This document shows positions 9,509-19,194 of a stretch of DNA of 64,000 bases, piece after piece; within the stretch, counting starts at the first letter, position 1, and each line of letters opens with the position of its first letter. The notes under the pieces are model-generated. The model searched no databases and had not been told where the DNA came from. It saw only the letters and a list, made by a program, of their open reading frames with translations. This DNA comes from Acaryochloris sp. IP29b_bin.148 (GTDB lineage: Bacteria; Cyanobacteriota; Cyanobacteriia; Thermosynechococcales; Thermosynechococcaceae): NCBI RefSeq assembly GCF_028285565.1, contig NZ_JANQOY010000090.1:1-64000 (forward strand), read 5' to 3'. The position numbers and the translations under genes are program-made.

Positions 9509-10012
9509 GAATCCTTTTCCAAGGAGATCTGATACAGATAGTAGCACACGGTCTACGAAACCCACTTCTTGGCACTGGTTGCCCCGATCTGGGTCTGTCG
9601 GTAAATACACCTGCAACATTACGGTTGTCCTGCCCCCGCATCCTGAAGCTGCTGTCTATAGTGGTTAATGTGTTCACAGTGCAACACAGGTCTTTGTAGT
9701 CTGAGCGGTATTAGTCTGACGATGATGACATGTTTGATCATTCAGTCTTAATGAATTCTGCATCTGCAACATCATCCCTCACTCAACTGCAACTCAGTCA
9801 TACACTGAATCCTAAAACCGTCTAGACCAGGTTCGGTAAATACACCTTCAAGATCTGGCGATCAAAGCCAAGTATAGAAGTAAGATAACCAGCCAACGGC
9901 GCTTATACATTAGTACAAATAAACTAATTTTGCCGTCAAAGGATAGTCCTAGACAGTAGTCATTGACCTGTTTGCTTAACAGACGATTTTTAGAAGGAGC
10001 CTGAAGAAACCT
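9509..10012. other. Divergent upstream region of the HNH gene and dnaK
   Basis: About 500 bases without a convincing gene. An AT-rich stretch at 9905-9932 contains AGTACAAATAAACT, which has one LexA-like half-site only. No CIRCE element (TTAGCACTC-N9-GAGTGCTAA) is visible upstream of dnaK. An AGAAGGAGCC ribosome site precedes dnaK. Confidence 0.5.
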
Positions 10013-11920
10013 ATGGCAAAAGTTGTTGGAATAGATTTAGGAACTACTAACTCTTGCGTTGCCGTGATGGAAGGGGGTAAGCCCACCGTCATTGCCAATG
10101 CAGAAGGATTCCGAACAACCCCCTCCGTTGTCGCCTTTGCCAAGAATGGCGATCGTTTGGTGGGTCAGATTGCCAAGCGTCAGTCGGTGATGAATCCTGA
10201 AAACACCTTTTATTCCGTCAAGCGCTTTATTGGCCGCCGTCAAGATGAGGTCACTCATGAAACGACGGAAGTGTCCTACAAAGTTCTCAATGAAGGAGGC
10301 AGCATTAAGCTAGATTGCCCAGCGGCGGGTAAGAAGTTTGCTCCCGAAGAAATTTCAGCCCAGGTTCTACGCAAATTGGTGGATGATGCCAGTAAGTATT
10401 TGGGAGAAAAAGTCACCCAGGCCGTCATCACTGTACCGGCTTACTTTAACGATTCCCAGCGGCAGGCCACTAAAGATGCTGGCAAAATTGCGGGTGTGGA
10501 GGTTCTGCGGATTATTAACGAACCCACCGCCGCGTCCCTCGCTTACGGCTTAGATAAAAAAAGCAATGAAACCATTCTCGTTTTTGACTTAGGCGGCGGA
10601 ACCTTTGACGTCTCGGTGCTGGAAGTGGGTGATGGAGTGTTCGAAGTGCTATCGACCTCGGGCGATACGCATTTAGGCGGCGATGATTTTGATAAAAAAA
10701 TCGTGGACTACCTAGCTGCAGAGTTCCAAAAAGCAGAGGGCATTGATCTCCGTAAGGATAAGCAGGCTTTACAGCGGTTAACTGAAGCGGCAGAGAAAGC
10801 CAAAATTGAGCTGTCTAACGTTACCCAAGCTGACGTTAATTTGCCCTTTATCACAGCAACCCAAGATGGTCCCAAGCACTTAGATACCACCTTAACTCGG
10901 GCCAAGTTTGAAGAGATTTGCTCTGATTTGATCGACCGCTGCCGAATTCCCGTAGAGAACGCTGTTCGCGACGCCAAGATTGACAAGAGTGCGCTCGATG
11001 AAGTGGTCATGGTGGGTGGATCCACGCGAATCCCAGCCGTGCTAGAAGTCGTGAAAAAGGTCCTTGGTAAAGACCCCAACCAATCCGTTAACCCTGACGA
11101 AGTCGTTGCCGTTGGTGCGGCAATTCAAGCCGGGGTATTGGCCGGTGAGGTGAAGGATATCCTCTTGCTGGATGTGACTCCCTTATCCTTGGGTGTGGAA
11201 ACTCTCGGTGGCGTGATGACCAAGCTAATTCCCAGAAACACCACCATTCCCACCAAAAAGTCAGAAGTATTTTCCACGGCTGTTGATGGCCAAACCAATG
11301 TGGAGATTCATGTTCTTCAGGGTGAGCGGGAAATGTCTACCGACAACAAAAGCCTGGGAACGTTCCGGTTAGATGGTATTCCTCCCGCACCTCGGGGAGT
11401 GCCCCAAATTGAAGTGACCTTTGACATCGATGCCAACGGGATTCTCAATGTTAACGCCAAGGAAAAGGGCACAGGCAAAGAGCAATCCATTAGCATCACA
11501 GGGGCATCTACCCTGTCTGATGCTGAAGTCGATAAGATGGTTCAAGACGCGGAGCAAAATGCATCTGTAGATAAAGAACGCCGGGAGAAAATAGAGACTA
11601 AAAATCAGGCAGACACCCTGGTATACCAATCAGAGAAACAGCTCTCTGAGTTGGGAGATAAAGTCTCAGGTACAGACAAAGAAAAGGCTGAAGGTCTAAT
11701 CAAAGATCTGAAAGAAGCCATTGCTAGTGAAAACTACGAGCAAATGCAATCTCTGACGACTGAGCTGCAACAAGCGCTCTACAGCATTAGCACTCAGCTT
11801 TATCAACAAGGAGATGCCGCTGCCGCTGCAGATGCACCTGAGGGGACAGCCCCTGATCCAGGCGCGAGCGATGGTGGTGATGATGATGTCATTGATGCTG
11901 ATTTCACAGAAACAAATTAA
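10013..11920 (+). CDS. dnaK: Chaperone protein DnaK (Hsp70)
   Basis: A 635-residue Hsp70. The ATPase domain opens [15 protein letters not shown] (phosphate 1), with [12 protein letters not shown] and [17 protein letters not shown] further on and [12 protein letters not shown] at the connect region. The substrate domain follows ([21 protein letters not shown]). The lid ends in an acidic Ala/Gly/Asp tail, [20 protein letters not shown], typical of bacterial DnaK. This form resembles the DnaK2-type housekeeping chaperone of cyanobacteria. It refolds proteins with DnaJ and GrpE, neither of which is adjacent. A good Shine-Dalgarno (AGAAGGAG) stands before the ATG. The gene is single, closed by two hairpins downstream. 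Confidence 0.97.
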   Translation: MAKVVGIDLGTTNSCVAVMEGGKPTVIANAEGFRTTPSVVAFAKNGDRLVGQIAKRQSVMNPENTFYSVKRFIGRRQDEVTHETTEVSYKVLNEGGSIKLDCPAAGKKFAPEEISAQVLRKLVDDASKYLGEKVTQAVITVPAYFNDSQRQATKDAGKIAGVEVLRIINEPTAASLAYGLDKKSNETILVFDLGGGTFDVSVLEVGDGVFEVLSTSGDTHLGGDDFDKKIVDYLAAEFQKAEGIDLRKDKQALQRLTEAAEKAKIELSNVTQADVNLPFITATQDGPKHLDTTLTRAKFEEICSDLIDRCRIPVENAVRDAKIDKSALDEVVMVGGSTRIPAVLEVVKKVLGKDPNQSVNPDEVVAVGAAIQAGVLAGEVKDILLLDVTPLSLGVETLGGVMTKLIPRNTTIPTKKSEVFSTAVDGQTNVEIHVLQGEREMSTDNKSLGTFRLDGIPPAPRGVPQIEVTFDIDANGILNVNAKEKGTGKEQSISITGASTLSDAEVDKMVQDAEQNASVDKERREKIETKNQADTLVYQSEKQLSELGDKVSGTDKEKAEGLIKDLKEAIASENYEQMQSLTTELQQALYSISTQLYQQGDAAAAADAPEGTAPDPGASDGGDDDVIDADFTETN

Positions 11921-11925
11921 GCGTT

Positions 11926-12031
11926 GTTCTCCATTGGCTTTTTCAGGCCAATGGAGAACAGCACCCAGGTGACCCTTGGGTTTCTATCACTCCTTCCTAC
12001 ACTCTGTTCCAGCGCTGGAGCAGAGTTTTTT
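11926..12031 (+). terminator. Double hairpin, rho-independent terminator of dnaK
   Basis: Six bases after the stop a 13-bp perfect stem (GTTCTCCATTGGC 11926-11938 with GCCAATGGAGAAC 11947-11959) has no T-run and may protect the 3' end. The real terminator follows: CTCTGTTCCA 12002-12011 pairs with TGGAGCAGAG 12016-12025 around GCGC, then six T. Confidence 0.85.
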
Positions 12032-12066
12032 GTCCTTAAGGTGACTGATATGCCCTGAAAAGGGGG

Positions 12067-12873
12067 CTATGGTAACTGAGTCGAACGGTATTTTTGGCGC
12101 TCATGCTTGAGGGCGGCCCTCACCTGTTCCACCTCTTGATCTAGGTCCTGTAGCCATTCTGACGTCAGGGTTAAGGCGTTGGCTTTACTCATCTTTTCCA
12201 GGGCTTGATAACGCTGGGTCAATTGATGAGCCCCCATTGATACAGTCATTGATTTTAAAGCATGGGCAATTTCATTGACTTGCGCTGTATCCTGCTGGGT
12301 GATCGCAACCTTTAACCTCTGCAACATGGGTTCTGTATCACGCAGAAAGTTATCAATCACGGAGATCAAAAAGGATGCTGCATCATCGCCGCCAATTTCC
12401 AATAGGGCTTGCAGGGCTGATTCGTCTAGTAATGGAGGTGCCTGTTCTGGCTGTATTGACGGCCTAGGTTGAGTAGGAGGACGATACAGGTTTAAGGCTG
12501 TGGCTAAGGTCTTTAAAGCAACAGGTTTACAGAGATAATCATCCATCCCCGCATCCAGACATTCCTGTTCCTCTTCTGGCAACACCCGACCCGATATCCC
12601 AATAATATAGAGAGAAGTAGCCTGCTGCCGGAGCTGTCGTGTCACTTGCAGGCCGTCCATTTTGGGCATCTGAACGTCTAACAATAGCAGATCATAACGA
12701 TTAGCCTGAATGGCACTGAGTACCTCTAGACCATTACTAACCCGATCAGCCTGGTAGCCCAGATGAAGGAGCCGTTGAACCATTAACTCTTGGTTGAGAT
12801 CATTGTCATCTGCCACTAAAACCTTCAACTGTGTAGGAGGGACAGATGCTATACGGCCTTGATGGTTTTTCAT
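12067..12873 (-). CDS. Orphan response regulator with C-terminal HPt domain
   Basis: A 268-residue phosphorelay protein. The REC domain (about 15-130) shows LVADDND, LLLLDVQMPKMDG with the phospho-accepting Asp, and YLCKPV with the conserved Lys. A proline-rich linker (PPTQPRPSIQPEQAPP) leads to an HPt domain (about 150-260) whose active His sits in EIAHALKSMTVSMGA; the family usually has H-x-L-K-G-x-x, so the Gly is replaced by Ser. REC plus HPt without a kinase core means that it must take phosphate from a separate hybrid kinase. The large hybrid kinase at 23.5-26.3 kb has REC domains but no HPt, so it is one possible partner; this is inference only. Confidence 0.85.
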   Translation of the reverse strand: MKNHQGRIASVPPTQLKVLVADDNDLNQELMVQRLLHLGYQADRVSNGLEVLSAIQANRYDLLLLDVQMPKMDGLQVTRQLRQQATSLYIIGISGRVLPEEEQECLDAGMDDYLCKPVALKTLATALNLYRPPTQPRPSIQPEQAPPLLDESALQALLEIGGDDAASFLISVIDNFLRDTEPMLQRLKVAITQQDTAQVNEIAHALKSMTVSMGAHQLTQRYQALEKMSKANALTLTSEWLQDLDQEVEQVRAALKHERQKYRSTQLP

Positions 12874-13159
12874 AGACTCAATTCTGCACCTCTGCTGCTT
12901 AGAAGCTGTGACAGATCTTTCGCTGATTCACTGTTCGGCAGACAGACGATGGTCGGCTAATGCTAGGCTCACTGTATGTTGAATCGTCAACGCAACGTTG
13001 CTAGCCTATCTGGTGCCTGTTTAGCGGTTGATGTCAAAAAAGTCGTCTGAATAATCAATCAGATGCCTCTTTATCCCCTAAAATACCCACCTAGGCCATC
13101 CATATTACAGCATCGTCACTGAATGCCATCCCCCCTACTGAGGAGATGCTCACTCAAGG

Positions 13160-14248
13160 TTATTTGCGTTCAGGGTGATAGCGATCGCGGCTCGTCGAAC
13201 TCATCTGATTAATGGCTGCGATCAGTTGACTTAAACGTCCGTGATCGCGCTGATTAAAATAGAAGACTAATCGGGGTAAATGCTCTGTCTCATCTTGAAC
13301 TTGCTGGGGCTGAGGTTCTTGATGGTCGCTTTCTTCGGGTAAGGCGGCACTTTTACGAATCCGATCTTTGATCAGAATGTCGATAAATTCTTGGTTTAAC
13401 CACTGAACTTCGTCATCCGTCAATTCTTGATTCAGACGCATAACGAGGCGATCACCCACGTAGCGACTAGAGTGATAGACCTGATAAAACCCTGAGATGG
13501 CTGCACAAGCCGTTTCCAGATTGTCTGTGATCGTATACAAACGATGATCGTCAGCACTGATTAACCCTCCTGCAATTAAATGCTTGTGGATATAGTGATT
13601 CCAGTCGTGCCAGTAGTGAGACCCAGGCGGTTCAACCAGAACGACGGGCACAGGAGGAGATTTTCCTGTTTGGCTCAGGGTGAGGCATTCAAAGGCTTCA
13701 TCTTGGGTGCCAAAGCCACCGGGAAAGAGTGCGATCGCATCCGTTTCCCGAAGAAAAAATAGTTTGCGAGTAAAGAAATACTTAAAATCGATCAACTTCT
13801 CATCCCCCGCAATAAACGGGTTGGAATCTTGCTCAAAAGGGAGCTGAATATTGAGTCCAAAGGACTTCTCTGCCCCTGCACCTTGATTGCCCGCCTCCAT
13901 AATGCCACCCCCTGCTCCCGTCATCACCATAAATCCCTGCTGGGTTACACAGCGAGCAAAGTCAACGGCCATTTGGTAGGCCGCACTGTGAGTGGGTAAA
14001 CGAGAGGACCCAAAAATAGAAATCTTACGGACATGCCGATAGCGATGAAAAACTTGAAATCCTTGCTCCAGGTCCTGCAAGGCGGCGGATAAGATTTTCC
14101 AGTCCAACCGATCGAGATCTTCCTCAGCCATATTCAGTAACGTCTCCATGGCCTGTAAGATCAAAGCGCCATGCTTTAGCTCCGGTAAAACCTCTAAAAA
14201 ATGATGTAGACGCTGCTGTAAATCAGTGGGCTGATGGGATGGCATCAT
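13160..14248 (-). CDS. LOG-family (lysine decarboxylase-like, TIGR00730) protein
   Basis: A 362-residue protein with a Rossmann-type LOG domain at about 75-265: ISIFGSSRLPT, VMTGAGGGIMEAGNQGA, and the diagnostic ALFPGGFGTQDEAFE near the middle. LOG enzymes release free cytokinin-like bases from nucleotide phosphates, and bacterial members act as nucleotide 5'-monophosphate phosphoribohydrolases. This protein is longer than the 180-200-residue stand-alone enzymes. It has an N-terminal helical region (1-70) and a C-terminal extension of about 90 residues, features of the large cyanobacterial subgroup. The substrate is unknown. A terminator separates it from trxA upstream. Confidence 0.8.
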   Translation of the reverse strand: MMPSHQPTDLQQRLHHFLEVLPELKHGALILQAMETLLNMAEEDLDRLDWKILSAALQDLEQGFQVFHRYRHVRKISIFGSSRLPTHSAAYQMAVDFARCVTQQGFMVMTGAGGGIMEAGNQGAGAEKSFGLNIQLPFEQDSNPFIAGDEKLIDFKYFFTRKLFFLRETDAIALFPGGFGTQDEAFECLTLSQTGKSPPVPVVLVEPPGSHYWHDWNHYIHKHLIAGGLISADDHRLYTITDNLETACAAISGFYQVYHSSRYVGDRLVMRLNQELTDDEVQWLNQEFIDILIKDRIRKSAALPEESDHQEPQPQQVQDETEHLPRLVFYFNQRDHGRLSQLIAAINQMSSTSRDRYHPERK

Positions 14249-14320
14249 AGCAGTAAGGTCACTCTTCAGGACGGTAGCAATGAGAATCGACGCAGCTCCA
14301 AGATAGCAGCTCCTTTACAC

Positions 14321-14352
14321 AAAAAAGCAGCCCCAACCTTTAGGAAGGACTA
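14321..14352 (-). terminator. Probable terminator of trxA
   Basis: On the minus strand an imperfect stem (AGTCC..CC with GG..GGGCT around TAAA) is followed by GCTGCTTTTTTG. It lies 70-100 bases past the trxA stop and before the LOG gene start. Confidence 0.55.
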
Positions 14353-14422
14353 CTTAAAGCAAATCAATTTTAGTTGAAGCGTTGAGCGCCGATGTACTGA
14401 GGAGTCAGCAACTTCAGACCTT

Positions 14423-14746
14423 CTAGAGATATTTATCTAGCGTACTCGCCAAAGTGGTTTTAGGAACGGCTCCCACCACCATATCGACGCGCTGTCCCCC
14501 TTTGAAAACCATAAGGGTAGGAATGCTGCGAATACCGTACTGGCTAGCAACGTTAGGATTTTCGTCTGTATTAATCTTAACGACTTTGACTTGCCCTTTG
14601 TACTGCTCTGAAATCTCATCAACAACAGGCGCAACCATTCGACAAGGTCCACACCAGGGTGCCCAAAAATCGACTAAGACGGGGACATTACTATCAATGA
14701 CCTCTTCCTTAAACGTAGCATCTGTGACTGGGGCAGCTGATGACAT
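14423..14746 (-). CDS. trxA: Thioredoxin
   Basis: A 107-residue m-type thioredoxin. The redox motif WCGPC lies at about residues 31-35 ([13 protein letters not shown]), the cis-proline is in [13 protein letters not shown], and the C-terminal helix is complete. It reduces disulphides of light-regulated enzymes and peroxiredoxins with electrons from thioredoxin reductase. Its location, downstream of guaB3 with the Yfr1 RNA between them, is the arrangement known from many cyanobacteria. The ATG at 14746 fits the family N-terminus. Confidence 0.97.
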   Translation of the reverse strand: MSSAAPVTDATFKEEVIDSNVPVLVDFWAPWCGPCRMVAPVVDEISEQYKGQVKVVKINTDENPNVASQYGIRSIPTLMVFKGGQRVDMVVGAVPKTTLASTLDKYL

Positions 14747-14883
14747 GCTTAGAAACCTTTATGTAGTGTAGCTTATCTACGATTCTTACCATAGCAGGTT
14801 CGACCTCACCTAGACATAAACAGAAAATTAACAATCAAACCATGGCTTTAGAAAGCCTTACCTGACTATCCCCCATTTAATAT

Positions 14884-14953
14884 GAGGAACCGCCTGAACA
14901 ATCGCTCAGGCGGAGTGTGGTGTGAGGAGTGAACGGAAACATGCGTCTCCGCT
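14884..14953 (-). ncRNA. yfr1: Small RNA Yfr1
   Basis: The minus strand between guaB3 and trxA carries the invariant Yfr1 core ACTCCTCACAC (14930-14920), unpaired between two stem-loops. The 5' stem is AGCGGAG paired with TTTCCGTT (about 14953-14932). The 3' stem is perfect: CCGCCTGA (14913-14906) with TCAGGCGG (14897-14890), followed by TTCCTCATATT. Yfr1 is a 54-70-nt regulatory RNA found throughout cyanobacteria, often next to trxA. Its core base-pairs with mRNAs, for example of outer-membrane porins in Prochlorococcus. The ends given here are estimated from the -10 box and the 3' stem. The 3' T-run is poorer than usual. Confidence 0.9.
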
Positions 14954-14959
14954 ATTCCC

Positions 14960-14965
14960 ATTCTA
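14960..14965 (-). promoter_or_regulatory. Likely -10 box of Yfr1
   Basis: TAGAAT on the minus strand lies 7 bases before the expected first base of Yfr1. Seventeen bases further upstream only a weak -35 (ATGGCA) is seen. Confidence 0.5.
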
Positions 14966-15041
14966 GGCAACACATTCGCGTTTGCCATATCTTTTTCGAC
15001 CTAAAAGGGCCTCTATTCATGTTAAGTTTGGCGAATTTTTG

Positions 15042-16205
15042 TTATTTACCCATCCCTAATTTTTGGGCTGCTTGATACACTTTCCCTTCGGTTAGCAAGG
15101 ACGGCGCAATAACGACCTCGACTTGCTGCATTTGCTTAATATCTTTGGCTCCCAAGGTTCCCATGCTAGTTTGCAAGGCACCGAGGAAGTTATGGGTACC
15201 ATCATCGAGTTGGGCGGGACCGCGTAAGATTTGCGCTAAGGTTCCCGTTGTCCCGACCCGAATTCGGGTCCCGCGAGGCAATAGAGGACTGGGCGTTGCC
15301 ATTCCCCAGTGGAATCCTCGCCCAGGCGCTTCCGCAGCTCTGGCAAACGGTGATCCCATCATCACTGCATCTGCACCACAGGCAATACACTTGCAGACAT
15401 CTCCCCCAGTGATCAAGCCACCATCCGCAATAATGGGGATATATTGGTTCGTTTCCCGGAAATGGTCGTCACGGGCGGCGGCACAATCTGCGATCGCAGT
15501 AGCTTGGGGTACGCCAACGCCCAACACACCTCGGGTTGTACAAGCGGCACCTGGACCAATTCCCACTAACACTGCTGCCGCCCCCGCTTGCATCAAACGT
15601 TTAGTGACGTCATAGGTTACACAGTTACCCATCACCACAGGAATAGGCAGATCTTGACAAAATTGAGCAAGATCAAGTGGACTGACACTTTCAGGAGACA
15701 CATGATCGGTGGAGACCACCGTTGCTTGAATAAAAAACAAATCGGCGCCCGCTTCCGCCACCGCTGATCCAAACTGGCTGGCGCCAACAGGGGTCGCGCT
15801 CACGGCAGCAATTCCTCCCTGAGACTTTATTTGAGTGATTCGTTCGCGAATCAGTTCTGGTTTGATAGGCTCCGCATACAATTGCTGCATTAAGGGCACA
15901 AAGCCATTCACATCAACTTCAGCAATTTTGTCCAGAATAGGCTCTGGATCAGCGTAACGGGTTTGAATCCCTTCTAGATTCAGCACCCCGAGTGCCCCTA
16001 ACTCTGACAAACGAACAGCCATTTTGACATCCACAACCCCATCCATCGCACTCGCCAGAATCGGAATGTCCCGTTGAATCCCCCCCAGTTGCCATTGGGT
16101 ATCTGCAAGTTGTGGATCTAATGTACGCTCTCCTGGAGACAGGGCAATTTCGTCAATGCCATAGGCTCTACGTGCCGTTTTACCACGGCCAATTTGAATA
16201 TCCAC
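15042..16205 (-). CDS. GuaB3-type IMP dehydrogenase-family protein
   Basis: The protein matches the cyanobacterial GuaB3 group: [20 protein letters not shown] at the N-terminus, no CBS domains, a TIM barrel with [12 protein letters not shown], the active-site Cys loop [27 protein letters not shown] and the VMMGSPFA phosphate site. GuaB3 proteins were long listed as 'IMPDH-related'; a Synechocystis member has been reported to work as an IMP dehydrogenase. The GTG at 16205 is chosen because homologues begin (M)[15 protein letters not shown] and AAGGGT lies upstream. An ATG at 16262 would add 19 residues with no family match. It stands first in the guaB3-yfr1-trxA arrangement. Confidence 0.85.
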   Translation of the reverse strand: MDIQIGRGKTARRAYGIDEIALSPGERTLDPQLADTQWQLGGIQRDIPILASAMDGVVDVKMAVRLSELGALGVLNLEGIQTRYADPEPILDKIAEVDVNGFVPLMQQLYAEPIKPELIRERITQIKSQGGIAAVSATPVGASQFGSAVAEAGADLFFIQATVVSTDHVSPESVSPLDLAQFCQDLPIPVVMGNCVTYDVTKRLMQAGAAAVLVGIGPGAACTTRGVLGVGVPQATAIADCAAARDDHFRETNQYIPIIADGGLITGGDVCKCIACGADAVMMGSPFARAAEAPGRGFHWGMATPSPLLPRGTRIRVGTTGTLAQILRGPAQLDDGTHNFLGALQTSMGTLGAKDIKQMQQVEVVIAPSLLTEGKVYQAAQKLGMGK

Positions 16206-16378
16206 ACCTGTACCCTTCCAGAACGATTTAGCTAGACTAACAAAGCCAAAAAGCCCTGTCAAAGTCTAAGAAAGACGCTAGCCTTGAGGACAACAGAGAT
16301 CGCTAACACTGGTATGCATGAGCCGATGGTAACTATACCAAGAGCTGCTAAGCGTCGAGAAAGGGTCTGCCCCAAGGA

Positions 16379-17386
16379 TTAAGACTCAGGAGAAGAGCGC
16401 CGTTTAATAATGGGTTTACTCACTGAACGCGATTTAGAGGACGGGGCGTTTTGGGGGTTGGCATTGAATTTTCTGGGCTTGCGGTCATGACGCTCTCGTT
16501 TAGACTTGCGTTTAGGCGGAACGAGGGCAATTCGCTGACCAGACATAACGGCGAGTTCCCCTTTTTGTCTGTGAACATGTAAATCCCAGAAATAGCCTAA
16601 GGTTTTATCCGTTAAGTTACCTAACAGTTTGAGCTTGAAAGATTTAGGTCGATCGGAACTTTTACGAGGGGATTGCTGGATTTTAACCAATAAGTAATTT
16701 TTTTCTGTGGATTGGAAAACAATTTCACCTCGAATCGAAAAATAGCCATCTTGCAAGGGCGCAGCCAGTTGGCCGGGTTGTTCAGTAGGTTCAATTTCCC
16801 CTTCTTCTGAAGCGGCCATGGGACCAAAGCCTTCAGCCGACCAAACACCAACAATTTGCATATGGAGGGTCCCCTCTTTTTCCCGTGTGCGGGGATAAAC
16901 CACCCATAGATACGTTTGCTCTAGGTCTAGGTACTTCTTCACAAGGCTCATCACCTGGCCTAACAGCACCGCATCGAGCGGGGTTTGGTCCTCTGCGACC
17001 AGCATGCCCCGATTAAATTGTTCCTCAGAAGGCTGATACTTGCCCTTGATTAAGCCAATGGCTCGATATTGCATGGGCTCACTGGGAGGGGGGATTGGTT
17101 GTTGTCCTACAATCTCTCCAGCAGCTTCTTCGCCAGCGGATCCTTCGCCAGCGGTCGCTTCCTCCAGCTTGCGATCGGTTGAGGTGCCCACTGAGGGAGT
17201 AGCGGGTGACTGTGGGGGCGTTTTGACCACAGGACGACGAGGAGGACCTTTTAACTCCATGCCACCATGAGTCTCACCTGTATGGGTGTCAGCGTGAGCA
17301 TTAGATACAGGCTGGGCATCCAGGTCAACGGATGGATTTTGTGAGTGACGTGTTGCCTTAGAGGACTGTTCGCTAGAGGAACTCAT
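16379..17386 (-). CDS. Conserved cyanobacterial protein of unknown function with basic C-terminus
   Basis: The ATG at 17386 (MSSSSEQSSK) is preferred to 17467 since residues between them look like untranslated leader. The N-terminal 100 residues are low-complexity (Ser, Pro, Thr, Glu). A folded domain of about 180 residues starts at QYRAIGLIKGKYQPSE and includes QTYLWVVYPRT, LHMQIVGVWSAEGF and YFSIRGEIVFQS, likely beta-rich. The last 50 residues are highly basic (KRKSKRERHDRKPRK, KPIIKRRSS), suggesting RNA or DNA contact. I recognise the central domain as one seen in cyanobacterial hypothetical proteins but know no function. No partner gene is adjacent: guaB3 is 116 bases away and the decarboxylase gene is 160 bases away on the other side. 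Confidence 0.65.
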   Translation of the reverse strand: MSSSSEQSSKATRHSQNPSVDLDAQPVSNAHADTHTGETHGGMELKGPPRRPVVKTPPQSPATPSVGTSTDRKLEEATAGEGSAGEEAAGEIVGQQPIPPPSEPMQYRAIGLIKGKYQPSEEQFNRGMLVAEDQTPLDAVLLGQVMSLVKKYLDLEQTYLWVVYPRTREKEGTLHMQIVGVWSAEGFGPMAASEEGEIEPTEQPGQLAAPLQDGYFSIRGEIVFQSTEKNYLLVKIQQSPRKSSDRPKSFKLKLLGNLTDKTLGYFWDLHVHRQKGELAVMSGQRIALVPPKRKSKRERHDRKPRKFNANPQNAPSSKSRSVSKPIIKRRSSPES

Positions 17387-17546
17387 AGACTTCGAGAAGA
17401 TAATCGAGCAACAGGTGCGTGAAACCTGATTGTATTTTTTTACCATCCTAACCGGGCAGTCGATCAAATCCTAATCTGTGATGAATTTAAAATGAACATT
17501 TGCGGCAAAATTCCCTTGTTGTCTCATCCCAGCCAGGCAAAAAAAC

Positions 17547-19184
17547 TCAATTAATACAAGCGAACTCACCGGATTTTTGGCTGAACATTAAATTCTCTTT
17601 GTAGTCAATTGGACAATCCACAATGGTAGGTACATCTTGCGCTACAGCCGTTTTCAAAATGGGGATAAAGTCAGCACTCGATTCCACTCGGTAGCCTTTC
17701 AGGCCCATGCTTTCAGCTAGTCGGACAAAATCAGGATTACCAAACTTAATGAAGGAGGCTTCGCCATAATATTGTTGCTGTTTCCACTCAATCAAACCAT
17801 AACCACCATCATTAAAAATGATTGTTGTAAAAGCTACACCTAAGCGCAAGGCGGTTTCCAATTCCTGCATATTGATCATAAAGCCACCATCTCCTGTGAC
17901 CGCGATAATATGGCGGTCTGGGTAGACTAATTTGGCAGCTAATGCACCTGGAATCGCAATTCCCATGGCGGCAAAGCCATTGGAAATCAAGCAAGTATTC
18001 GGGCGATCGCAATGATAGTGGCGGGCTATCCACATTTTATGGGCTCCCACATCAGAAATAACGATATCCTCTGAGGCTAAAACCTCTCGCAAGTCATAAA
18101 TCAGCTTTTGAGGCCGCATCGGGAAATGATCGTCCTTCGCATATTGCTCGTAATCAGCACGAATTTGAGGCCGTAATTCTACGCCGTAGGGATCCGGTTT
18201 GCCATGACGATCGGCGCGGCGTAGAATCTCGATCAGGGAATCGGAGATATCACCCACTACCTCGGTTTTGGGAATATAGCTACTATCGATCTCAGCCGGC
18301 TCCGGCCCCACATGCACGATCGGAATCGTACCTTCTGGATTCCACTTTTTAGGAGAGAACTCAATTAAGTCATAGCCGACCGCGATCACCAGATCGGTTC
18401 GATCAAATCCACAGCTAATATAGTCTCGCTGCTGTAATCCCACAGTCCACAGAGCGAGGGGATGGGTATAGCGAATCACGCCTTTGCCCATAAAGGTGTT
18501 CGCTACAGGGATATTTAATTCTGTGGCAAATTGGGTGAGCGCTTCACTGGCATTGGCACGAATGGCACCATTCCCCACCAAAATCAAAGGATTAACGGCT
18601 TGAGAAATAACTTCTGCCGCCTCTTCTAAATTGCGAGGAGAGGCAAAACTGCGCTTAAGGGTATCAGGTTGCAAAGGATTCCCTTCGGCAGGCATTGCCG
18701 CAATATTTTCGGGTAAATCAATATGAACAGCGCCTGGCTTTTCTGCTTGGGCTCGTTTGAATGCCCGTCGGACAATTTCGGGCGTATTGCTGGGCCGCAC
18801 AATTTGGGAATTCCATTTGGTGACGGGATTGAACATGGCCACCAAATCCAGGTATTGGTGGGATTCAATATGCATGCGATCAGTACCGACTTGCCCGGTA
18901 ATGGCCACCAAAGGGGCTCCGTCCAGATTGGCATCCGCTACGCCGGTCATCAAGTTGGTGGCCCCCGGCCCTAGGGTGGAGAGACAGATGCCAGCGCGCC
19001 CCGTCAGTCGACCGTAGACATCGGCCATAAAGGCAGCGCCCTGTTCATGGCGAGTCGTGATGAATTGGATAGAAGAGTCTCTGAGCGCTTCTAGGACTTG
19101 GAGATTTTCTTCACCCGGTAGCCCAAAAATATATTCGACACCCTCATTTTCTAAACATTTGACCAACAATTCTGCTGTGTTCAT
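17547..19184 (-). CDS. ThDP enzyme, probable 2-oxoglutarate decarboxylase (acetolactate synthase-like)
   Basis: A 545-residue ThDP enzyme of the AlsS/IlvB superfamily. GLPGEENLQVL and RHEQGAAFMADVYGRLTG (catalytic Glu) lie in the PYR domain, and GDGGFMINMQE through FNDGGYG form the ThDP/Mg2+ motif in the PP domain. It would be called acetolactate synthase by similarity. However, it sits 10 bases downstream of a succinate-semialdehyde dehydrogenase gene, and this pair is the one shown in Synechococcus 7002 (A2770-A2771) to convert 2-oxoglutarate via succinic semialdehyde to succinate, closing the TCA cycle. Valine/FAD residues of true biosynthetic IlvB and an ilvN partner are not seen. I therefore favour 2-oxoglutarate decarboxylase. 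Confidence 0.8.
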   Translation of the reverse strand: MNTAELLVKCLENEGVEYIFGLPGEENLQVLEALRDSSIQFITTRHEQGAAFMADVYGRLTGRAGICLSTLGPGATNLMTGVADANLDGAPLVAITGQVGTDRMHIESHQYLDLVAMFNPVTKWNSQIVRPSNTPEIVRRAFKRAQAEKPGAVHIDLPENIAAMPAEGNPLQPDTLKRSFASPRNLEEAAEVISQAVNPLILVGNGAIRANASEALTQFATELNIPVANTFMGKGVIRYTHPLALWTVGLQQRDYISCGFDRTDLVIAVGYDLIEFSPKKWNPEGTIPIVHVGPEPAEIDSSYIPKTEVVGDISDSLIEILRRADRHGKPDPYGVELRPQIRADYEQYAKDDHFPMRPQKLIYDLREVLASEDIVISDVGAHKMWIARHYHCDRPNTCLISNGFAAMGIAIPGALAAKLVYPDRHIIAVTGDGGFMINMQELETALRLGVAFTTIIFNDGGYGLIEWKQQQYYGEASFIKFGNPDFVRLAESMGLKGYRVESSADFIPILKTAVAQDVPTIVDCPIDYKENLMFSQKSGEFACIN

Positions 19185-19194
19185 TAAAAGTGGC

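Noticed and set aside
9912-9925. AGTACAAATAAACT upstream of dnaK as a second LexA box
   Set aside because: Only the left half fits; GTWC is replaced by AAAC, so it fails the consensus.
10037-11629. Minus-strand frames opposite dnaK
   Set aside because: Shadows of a strongly conserved coding sequence, with no start signals.
17547-19184. True biosynthetic acetolactate synthase (ilvB)
   Set aside because: There is no ilvN partner, and the SSADH neighbour fits the 2-oxoglutarate decarboxylase pair better.
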